A DNA stretch of 46,402 bases, from positions 1-46,402 of the forward strand of contig JAUCGB010000022.1 in assembly GCA_030377895.1 (NCBI GenBank), in the 5' to 3' direction. This document shows, in pieces, positions 39,709 to 46,402 of this stretch. A program made the translations under genes and the position numbers. Numbering within the stretch: position 1 is the stretch's first letter; every line of letters starts with the position of its first letter. The DNA is from Anaerolineales bacterium HSG24 (GTDB taxonomy: Bacteria > Chloroflexota > Anaerolineae > 4572-78 > J111). Under the pieces are notes generated by a model, which was given only the letters and a program-made list of their open reading frames with translations, searched no databases and had not been told where the DNA came from.

Positions 39709-42057
39709 TCACACTGAGCGAAGTCCCTCCACCAACTCTATAATTCCTAGTCCATCATACTGTTTTGCCAATGTCTCCACCTGCTCGGCAAAGGGGCGGT
39801 ACTGCTCATCCATCTCGATGATGTGTTGTGCCCACAGTCGTACTTTCTTCATACCTCCCCGTTTGGCAAGACGATGCAACTCGGTTAGCTCCTCTACTGG
39901 TGGCACGACCAGTTCAACGGCTATATTTTGAGACGTATCGGCCTGTTCCTCATACCGCCATACCAACTCTAAATTATCCGTTATCAAATCAAACAGATCG
40001 TTCACCTTAAACGGTTTATTCAGAAAGCCATCGCTCAACTTTATCGCCTCACTCCATTGTTGTTTATCAAACGAACTTGCCGATAAAATAATCGTTTTTA
40101 CTTCTGCCAAGGTTGGTGTATCCTGCACTTTCTTAATCATCTCCAAACCATTCATAATTGGCATGACCAAATTGGTCAAGATTAAATCTGGTTGCCATTC
40201 GGTAGCAACCTTCACCCCTTCCGCCCCATCAGCGGCCTCTTTGAGGGAAAAATCTAACGGTTCTAAAAGGCTGTATAACACGGCTCGGTTACTGGCGAGG
40301 TCATCCACAAGCAAGACTTTCCGTTGTGTTCCTTCATAACCGATAATCTGGTGGCCTGCTTCATAAGGTACTTGCTTATCCGCCATCTCTACAATCGGCA
40401 AACTAATCTCAAACCAGAAGGTACTGCCCTTTTCCAACTTACTGCGTACCTGCAAGTCACCACCCATCAACTCGACCAACTGTTTGGTAATGGCCAGCCC
40501 CAAGCCAGTGCCTTCGGCCCGTTTTCTAATATCACCCACCTGTTCAAACGCTTCAAAAATTTTACTGGCTTGTTCTGGGGTCATGCCCACGCCTGTATCG
40601 ACAACTTCAAAACGAATGAGCGACTCAGCGTTTCGTTGAGTCGTACTAGCTAACGCGTCGGTCAATTCACTTACTCGCAGAGTGATCCTACCCTGATTGG
40701 TAAACTTGACCGCGTTGCCCAACAAATTGAGCAGAACTTGGCGCAGACGTTTCTCATCGACCATGACTCCGTTAGGCAGATTGCTGGTTTCATGCTCAAA
40801 GAGAATATTTTTCTCCTGTGCTTTCATCCGCATGATACCCACCACCCCATCGATGAAATTGGGTAGATTAACCTCAAGCGGATAGATATCCATTTTGCGG
40901 GCTTCGATTTTGGAGAGGTCGAGAATGTCGTTGATGAGGGTCAGCAGATGGTTGCCACTCTGTTGGATGATAGTTAGCCCATCGTCTATCTCCATCGTCA
41001 AATTTGGCTTTTGTTTGAGGATTTGGGCATAACCAAGGATTCCATTGAGCGGAGTCCGCAGTTCATGGCTCATGTTAGATAGGAACTCGCTCTTGGCTTG
41101 GTTGGCTAGGTCGGCCTTTTCTTTGGCTTGTTGAGCTTCCTCATACAACTGCATGTTTTTGATAGCATTGACCGCTTGATTGGCGAAACTCTGCAACACC
41201 AAAGCATCAGCCTCATGATACGTATCAACCTCAAAACTATCCACCGTCAGCACTCCTATTCTCTGCGAGTCGGTTGATAGGGGAATACACATCCAGCTAA
41301 GAATCGAAATCTCCTCCTCCCAGTTATCCCAACGCGGATCCTGTCGAACATCGGGAATAATGATGGTTTGACCGACCTCAAACACCTTAACCACCATGTT
41401 TTTACCAGAAAGTGGTACTTTGTAGCCGATGTAACTCGCGGCGAAATTTATGCCTCTAATAAGCACCAGATTAGAGCCATCCCGCAACCAAACACTAGCC
41501 GCATCATACTGGATGATGCGGCCTAATTGCTCCATAATTTTATCTAGCACTGTATCTCGGTCTAGGCTACTATTTAGGGTGGTCGTCACCTGTTGCAGAC
41601 TTTCGGCCATCAATCGTTGATGCGCCAAGGTCTTGTTCTGTTCATTCAACTGCTCTACTGCAATTTGCAACTGAATTCGTTGTTGATATAAATCCAGAAA
41701 AATACGCACCTTACTCAGTAATATATCTGGATTAAAGGGTTTGCTGAGAAAATCGACAGCTCCAGCATCATACCCCTTTTTATGGTGATACTCATCAGAA
41801 AAAATAGCACTGACAAATATTACGGGGAGATTAGCGGTATTCTCTTCGCTTCGCAACAGCTCCACCAACTCATAGCCGTCCATCTCTGGCATTTGAATAT
41901 CAACAATTGCCAAACAGAAATCATGCTCTAAGGCTAAAATAAGGGCATCAAATCCTGATGTGGTTTGAATAACGTCCACATCTAATTTTTTTAGTAAAAC
42001 CTTTAAGCTATAAAGATTTTGTGGTTTATCATCCACAATCAATATTTTTGGTTTCAT
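39709..42057 (-). CDS. Cytoplasmic hybrid histidine kinase, REC-GAF-HisKA-HATPase-REC (second receiver lacks its Asp)
   Basis: A 782-residue protein without membrane helices. The N-terminal receiver (1-120) has Asp9/Asp10 and phosphoacceptor Asp53 ([11 protein letters not shown]). A coiled coil leads to a GAF domain (about 165-305), HisKA with His331 (MSHELRTP) and ATPase (about 430-555; [11 protein letters not shown]). The second receiver (about 578-695) keeps the acidic pocket (Asp585/Asp586) and Lys681, but the phosphoacceptor position is Asn629 ([13 protein letters not shown]), so it cannot be phosphorylated in the usual way. The shared C-terminal module is at about 717-780. The frame opens at an ATG at 42093; [10 protein letters not shown] at 42057 is the natural receiver start. 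Confidence 0.92.
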   Translation of the reverse strand: MKPKILIVDDKPQNLYSLKVLLKKLDVDVIQTTSGFDALILALEHDFCLAIVDIQMPEMDGYELVELLRSEENTANLPVIFVSAIFSDEYHHKKGYDAGAVDFLSKPFNPDILLSKVRIFLDLYQQRIQLQIAVEQLNEQNKTLAHQRLMAESLQQVTTTLNSSLDRDTVLDKIMEQLGRIIQYDAASVWLRDGSNLVLIRGINFAASYIGYKVPLSGKNMVVKVFEVGQTIIIPDVRQDPRWDNWEEEISILSWMCIPLSTDSQRIGVLTVDSFEVDTYHEADALVLQSFANQAVNAIKNMQLYEEAQQAKEKADLANQAKSEFLSNMSHELRTPLNGILGYAQILKQKPNLTMEIDDGLTIIQQSGNHLLTLINDILDLSKIEARKMDIYPLEVNLPNFIDGVVGIMRMKAQEKNILFEHETSNLPNGVMVDEKRLRQVLLNLLGNAVKFTNQGRITLRVSELTDALASTTQRNAESLIRFEVVDTGVGMTPEQASKIFEAFEQVGDIRKRAEGTGLGLAITKQLVELMGGDLQVRSKLEKGSTFWFEISLPIVEMADKQVPYEAGHQIIGYEGTQRKVLLVDDLASNRAVLYSLLEPLDFSLKEAADGAEGVKVATEWQPDLILTNLVMPIMNGLEMIKKVQDTPTLAEVKTIILSASSFDKQQWSEAIKLSDGFLNKPFKVNDLFDLITDNLELVWRYEEQADTSQNIAVELVVPPVEELTELHRLAKRGGMKKVRLWAQHIIEMDEQYRPFAEQVETLAKQYDGLGIIELVEGLRSV

Positions 42058-42113
42058 AGCATTACCAGTGCGTATTGGCGTGTTGCGTCCCACGTCCCAC
42101 GTTAGGAACGGGA

Positions 42114-42178
42114 TTTAATAACTTGCGCTTGTCGAAGGCGAACTATCAACATGTACACGTTAATTAATGCTCATTCCT
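42114..42178. repeat. Terminal-inverted-repeat element, family E, copy 3
   Basis: A 65-bp repeat from AGGAACGGGATTTAATAACTT to GTTAATTAATGCTCATTCCT, ending at the stop codon of the large kinase (42178-42180). The position at a gene 3' end is the same as for copies 1 and 2. Confidence 0.75.
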
Positions 42179-45100
42179 TAATACAGCCACACCCGCAACA
42201 TAGACAATAACCGATTTTCATCAGTCGGTTTGGAGAGATAATCATTGGCTCCCACCGCCAGACATTTCTCGCGGTCTCCCTTCATGGCTTTGGCCGTCAG
42301 AGCAATAATCGGCAAATTATGGAATTTACTTTGCGCCCGAATTTGTTTGATAGTCTCATAACCATCCATAATCGGCATCATGATATCCATCAAGACAATA
42401 TCTATTTCAGGTGTTTTTTCCAGCACCTTCAAAGCATGTTGTCCATCCTTAGCCAGTTTTACTTTCAATCCCTTACCAATCAATAGTTTGGACAAGGCAA
42501 AGGCATTACGGGTATCATCATCCACCACCAACACCAGTTTACTGGTCAACTGTACCTCTTGGTGATACATCTTCTGGATAGTCTCTTGTTTATCCTGCGG
42601 CATGTCGGCTACCACTCGGTGCAAAAACAGAGAAGTCTCATCCAACAACCGATCCGGTGACTTGGCCCCTTTAACGATCACACTATCCGCGTATTTCATC
42701 AGTTCGGCATCTTCTTCTACGGTTAAGGCTTTTCCAGTATAAACGATTACCGGACAACGAGAACTCGTCTCACCTTGATTTAGCTGATTCAACACCTCAA
42801 AACCACTCATGTCGGGCAAGGTTAAATCCAATATCATGCAGTCAAAATGTTGGGTTTGTAATAAATCAAGCGCCTCCTTGCCTAACCCCACTTCCTGTAT
42901 CTCCACATCACTACCATCCAACAGTTTTCTGACACTTTGCCGCAAGACCACATCATCCTCAACCAACAACAACCGTTTAATCCCCCGCGTTTCAAACTGG
43001 CTTATTCGTAAAAACGCCTCATCTAACCCTTCCGCGGTAACAGGTTTGGTCAGATAACCCATCGCGCCCTGTTTATAGGCATCCATAGACTCATCATCCA
43101 CAGACATGATATGCACCGGAATATGACGGGTTTCAGCGTTCTCTTTTAGCCGCTCCAACACCTGCCACCCATCCAGCTTCGGCAGATTTAGGTCCAGAAT
43201 AATCGCCGAGGGTTTGTAGCTGTGAGCCAATTGTAAACCAGTTTGACCATCTTGGGCAACCAAACTCTTAAACCCTTTTTTATGACTTAAATCATACACG
43301 ATTTTGGCGAATTTCGGGTCATCTTCAATAATCAATAAAACTTGGTCATCCTCGGTTAGGTCAGTTCGGTCATCCGAGAAAGATGAGAGGGGAGAGGTAG
43401 CCTCGTTCCCAAACTCAGTTTGGGAACGAGAAGGCATGTGAGTTTGGGAACGAGAAGGAGTATATCTCGATTCTGTTTCTGTCTCTAAGGATTTTTTTTC
43501 AGAGAGGGTCTTCTCATCAAATTGCTCTGGCAAGTATAAGGTGAAGGTACTGCCTTGGCCTACGACACTCTCCAAATCAATCTGACCTCCTAAATTAGTG
43601 GCTAACTCTCTTGATATTGATAGCCCCAGCCCGGTGCCGCCGTATTGCCGACTGGTGCTACCATCCGCTTGCTGGAACGCCTCAAAGATGATTTTTTGTT
43701 GCTCTGGAGTCATGCCAATACCCGTATCTGTCACACCAAAAGCCACAGTCTGGCGGTGATCAAGACCACTGCGGGATAGATCCACGGTTGATTCAGGGCG
43801 ATAAATTGCCAAAGTAACGTCGCCTTTCTCGGTGAACTTAAAGGCGTTTGATAACAGATTCTTGATAATCTGTTGCACCCGTTGCGCGTCAGTTTTGATG
43901 GTCACAGGGAGATTATCACCTTTGGTTATTCTAAAATTAACCTCATTCTTCTCAGCCACATGGTTAAACTGAGACTGCATGGTCGTCACTAACTCATCCA
44001 AACGCGTCGCTTCAACCTGAAACACCATCCGGCCTGCTTCGATTTTCGACAGGTCTAAGATTTCGTTGATTAAGTTTAACAGATCAACCCCACCATTATA
44101 GATGATTTGGGCCGATTCGACCTGATCTTCGGTCAAATTACCCTCTTCATTATCAGACAACATACGAGCCAAAATCAGCAAACTATTAAGCGGAGTACGT
44201 AACTCATGAGACATGTTGGCTAAGAACTCTGATTTGTATTTACTAGCCAAGGACAACTCTTCCGCTTTTTGTTCCAATACATCTTGAGCCTGTGTCAGCT
44301 TTTTATTCTGTTCATCCACTGCGACCTGTTTCTTTTGCAAAGCGTTACGGCTATCTTCTAAGGCCGTGGCTTGATGCTCTAGTTGAACATTTGTCGCCTC
44401 AAGTTCTGCTTGTTGCTCTTTGAGTTTGGTCTCTGATTCCTGCAAGGTCTCTGTTTGCGAAATCAATTCTTCATTGGCAACCCGTAACTCCTCTTGCTGA
44501 CTTTGTAGCTCCTCAGACTGCTGTTGGGTCTGTTCAAGCAACACCTGCATACGGGAACTAGCCTGAACTGTATTAAAAGCAATGGCAATATTTTGCATAG
44601 CCCCCTCTAAAAATTCCATCTGCCGCTCACTGAATTGGCTCATTGTCCCCAACTCCACCACGCCAATCATTTCACCTTCATACATAAATGGTGAGGCCAC
44701 CACATTGGTTGGCATCAGTTCCCGCAAGCCAGAGGTAATTCTGAGATGGTCACTGGGCATGTCACACAAAACTATCGGTTTCTTTTCCCGAGCCACCTGG
44801 CCAACCAACCCTTCTCCAATTTTGAAACGGTTGGCTAAACTCTCTCGATAGAGAAACGCATAACTATCAGCCAATTCCAAAACATCATCATTCAACAGAT
44901 AGATAACCCCCACTTGAGCCTCAAGATATTCACATAAAAGACAGATGATATTGCCGGCCAAGGCAGTTATATTCTGCTGGCCCTGCATTGAGTTATTCAA
45001 CTCAGCCTGTCCGGTTGAACGCCAGATTTGGTTCTTATTCTCAGAGGTAACTTTTCGCAGGTTGATAATCATCTGCTGGAAAGCATTCCCCAAAATATCC

Positions 45101-46402
45101 TTCTCTGATTGAGCAACCACATCTACTGTCAAATCACCTTTAGCCAATCGCTCGGCTGATTGAGCTATCTCTCTCTGATAGGACACCATCTGGCGGAAAG
45201 CATTGCCCAACATATCTTGCTCTGATTGCACCGCAAAATCGACGTTTACATCACCCTCAGCGAGACGATTAGCAACCTCAGCCATCTGTTGTTGATAGTT
45301 TATCATCTGCTGAAAAGCATGAGACATCATGCCGATTTCATCCTGGCTAGTAGACCCAATCGTCTGCTTCAGATCACCAGCGGCTAACTTATCAGCAATA
45401 TCGGTCATGGATAATATAGAGGTAGTTATATTGCGTGATATAAAATAGCCAATCATTATACCAAAGGCAATACTACCTATTATCGCACCAAAACCTAACA
45501 GATAGGTCAGAATGGCTTGATTTATTGCTGTCTCAGCGCGTTGTCTATTCAGTTTCTCTTCATTCTGGATAAAATCAGTAAAATGGATACGCATCTCGTC
45601 CAGAATAGATTTGCCTGTACCAGCTTCCATCATTGCTATTACATCAGACATTGTTACTGGGTTGGCATCCATCTCCCGGCGAGCATTGATTTCTGGTTCA
45701 GCAGCTTCTTCTGTCCAATCAGTTGCTAATGCCTCAATCTGATTCAATCGAGTTTTATTCGTAGAATCATCGACCAATCGAGTACGTAATTTAGCAATAT
45801 CTTTTGTCAATTCTGTTTGACCTTGGGCATAAGGTTCTAGGAAATTATCTTCACCAGTGATGATAAAACCACGTTGACCCGTCTCTTGGTCAATCATATC
45901 TTTGGCTATTTTTACCGTTAGGATAATGCTTTCTGGATCATCATCAGCTCTAAAATCGGCTTCCATACTTGCCAACAGGACGCGTATCTCATCCATGATA
46001 CTTTTGCCTGTTTCCTGTTTAACTACCTCTTGAAGATATTCAGCACTGATTGTAGCTTTATTAGCTTCACGTCGCTTGGCAATTTCTGGCTCACCAGCTA
46101 CTCGAATCCACTCATCATGGATCCGATCAATTTCTCCTAGTACGGCCACTTGAGATGGATTATCGCTGACTAGCTCCTTCTCTTTCTCAATCAAATCATC
46201 AAATTCAGGTATGCTATTGTTGTAAGGCTCAAGAAACTCTTCTTTGCCTGTAATTAGGAAACCACGTTCACCTGTTTCCATATCTACTACTAGTTTCTCC
46301 AGTCGAGCCGCGTTTGATAGCAGTGGCTGGTCATGCTCAATTAAAAAGGTGAAACTGTTGGTCAAGCTATAAAGGCTCATCAACAACACGATTACTATAA
46401 CT
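42178..46402 (-). CDS. Very large hybrid histidine kinase: CHASE3 x2, HAMP repeats, GAF, HisKA, HATPase, three receivers (5' end outside window)
   Basis: At least 1403 residues; the frame stays open to the right edge, where a hydrophobic VIVIVLLMSLYSL segment is part of the first membrane helix, so the true start lies outside. Numbering from the codon at 46389: two tandem CHASE3-like units (about 30-145 and 155-275; each has ETGxRGFxITG..FLEPY), membrane helix (about 292-316), three HAMP-like repeats (about 318-447; LAxGDLxVD), GAF (about 470-610), a long coiled coil (610-715), HisKA with His728, ATPase (about 835-955) and three receivers (about 1015-1135, 1140-1260, 1280-1403), each with an intact Asp, e.g. 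Asp1066. It lacks the C-terminal module of its neighbours. A palindrome at 43402-43458 is translated in the linker before the first receiver. Confidence 0.93.
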   Translation of the reverse strand, partial: VIVIVLLMSLYSLTNSFTFLIEHDQPLLSNAARLEKLVVDMETGERGFLITGKEEFLEPYNNSIPEFDDLIEKEKELVSDNPSQVAVLGEIDRIHDEWIRVAGEPEIAKRREANKATISAEYLQEVVKQETGKSIMDEIRVLLASMEADFRADDDPESIILTVKIAKDMIDQETGQRGFIITGEDNFLEPYAQGQTELTKDIAKLRTRLVDDSTNKTRLNQIEALATDWTEEAAEPEINARREMDANPVTMSDVIAMMEAGTGKSILDEMRIHFTDFIQNEEKLNRQRAETAINQAILTYLLGFGAIIGSIAFGIMIGYFISRNITTSILSMTDIADKLAAGDLKQTIGSTSQDEIGMMSHAFQQMINYQQQMAEVANRLAEGDVNVDFAVQSEQDMLGNAFRQMVSYQREIAQSAERLAKGDLTVDVVAQSEKDILGNAFQQMIINLRKVTSENKNQIWRSTGQAELNNSMQGQQNITALAGNIICLLCEYLEAQVGVIYLLNDDVLELADSYAFLYRESLANRFKIGEGLVGQVAREKKPIVLCDMPSDHLRITSGLRELMPTNVVASPFMYEGEMIGVVELGTMSQFSERQMEFLEGAMQNIAIAFNTVQASSRMQVLLEQTQQQSEELQSQQEELRVANEELISQTETLQESETKLKEQQAELEATNVQLEHQATALEDSRNALQKKQVAVDEQNKKLTQAQDVLEQKAEELSLASKYKSEFLANMSHELRTPLNSLLILARMLSDNEEGNLTEDQVESAQIIYNGGVDLLNLINEILDLSKIEAGRMVFQVEATRLDELVTTMQSQFNHVAEKNEVNFRITKGDNLPVTIKTDAQRVQQIIKNLLSNAFKFTEKGDVTLAIYRPESTVDLSRSGLDHRQTVAFGVTDTGIGMTPEQQKIIFEAFQQADGSTSRQYGGTGLGLSISRELATNLGGQIDLESVVGQGSTFTLYLPEQFDEKTLSEKKSLETETESRYTPSRSQTHMPSRSQTEFGNEATSPLSSFSDDRTDLTEDDQVLLIIEDDPKFAKIVYDLSHKKGFKSLVAQDGQTGLQLAHSYKPSAIILDLNLPKLDGWQVLERLKENAETRHIPVHIMSVDDESMDAYKQGAMGYLTKPVTAEGLDEAFLRISQFETRGIKRLLLVEDDVVLRQSVRKLLDGSDVEIQEVGLGKEALDLLQTQHFDCMILDLTLPDMSGFEVLNQLNQGETSSRCPVIVYTGKALTVEEDAELMKYADSVIVKGAKSPDRLLDETSLFLHRVVADMPQDKQETIQKMYHQEVQLTSKLVLVVDDDTRNAFALSKLLIGKGLKVKLAKDGQHALKVLEKTPEIDIVLMDIMMPIMDGYETIKQIRAQSKFHNLPIIALTAKAMKGDREKCLAVGANDYLSKPTDENRLLSMLRVWLY
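43402..43458. repeat. Palindromic repeat translated inside the large kinase
   Basis: CTCGTTCCCAAACT and AGTTTGGGAACGAG form a perfect hairpin (43402-43430). A further AGTTTGGGAACGAGAAGG copy follows at 43441-43458. On the minus strand it encodes the low-complexity linker PSRSQTHMPSRSQTEFGNEA before the first receiver. The same words are known as intergenic palindromes in other bacteria (from memory). Confidence 0.8.

Noticed and set aside
26831..42178. Family E as an integrase attachment-site series
   Set aside because: No integrase or tRNA is nearby and the ends are inverted repeats, so a small palindromic repeat is the simpler reading.

Overview
The window looks like chromosomal DNA of a mid-GC, probably Gram-negative-like or monoderm environmental bacterium. 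Long hybrid histidine kinases, GT39 membrane glycosyltransferases with a C-terminal soluble domain, a Flp-type pilin, an FmdB zinc-ribbon protein, an AAA-ATPase-like/PD-(D/E)XK protein and many small palindromic repeats are what I would expect in Chloroflexota (Anaerolineae-like). That assignment is an inference from gene content; there is no rRNA or other phylogenetic marker beyond proS here.

Layout. Positions 1-1249 hold a near-identical tandem pair of Rpn-type nuclease genes (the first one cut by the window edge). From 1686 to 7645 there are plus-strand genes: a YfcE-type phosphodiesterase, a membrane protein coupled to a methyltransferase, proS, a cobT homologue and a small membrane protein. 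From 7929 to 20209 there is a mixed region: FmdB, MmcQ/YjbR, two paralogous GT39 enzymes in opposite orientation, an AAA-ATPase-like protein, a conserved hypothetical protein, a GT4 enzyme, a beta-hydroxyacid dehydrogenase and a Flp pilin. From 21272 to the right edge everything is on the minus strand and almost everything is signal transduction. In transcription order this is a CHASE3/HAMP/GAF kinase with three receivers, a REC-GAF kinase, a truncated propeller sensor, a REC-kinase, an orphan solute-binding lipoprotein, a hybrid kinase, a LuxP-like binding protein, a large hybrid kinase, a REC protein, a GAF kinase, a threonine-synthase-like enzyme fused to two receiver domains, and a stand-alone receiver.

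How the genes may work together. The LuxP-like lipoprotein lies 28 bp upstream of a hybrid kinase with a very large extracytoplasmic region, the arrangement of a LuxPQ-type sensor. A second solute-binding protein also lies among kinases, and no ABC permease or ATPase gene is visible. I infer that both binding proteins feed ligand information into kinases rather than into transport. The PLP enzyme-REC-REC fusion at the end of this cluster is the most unusual protein and suggests phosphorelay control of an amino-acid enzyme.

Small mobile elements. The intergenic spaces are full of non-autonomous palindromic elements. One family (TIR GGCTATCAA) has three copies, each with a perfect 8-bp target duplication, and one copy is nested inside another element. 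A second superfamily (TIR CTWAGTACCSGACA) makes 9-bp target duplications, and one copy split a two-gene operon while recreating both the stop codon and the Shine-Dalgarno sequence. A third element (38753-38990) lies exactly where a sensor gene is truncated and carries a perfect CIRCE (HrcA operator) sequence plus a second CIRCE-like one, although no chaperone gene is in the window. No transposase, tRNA, rRNA or CRISPR array was found.
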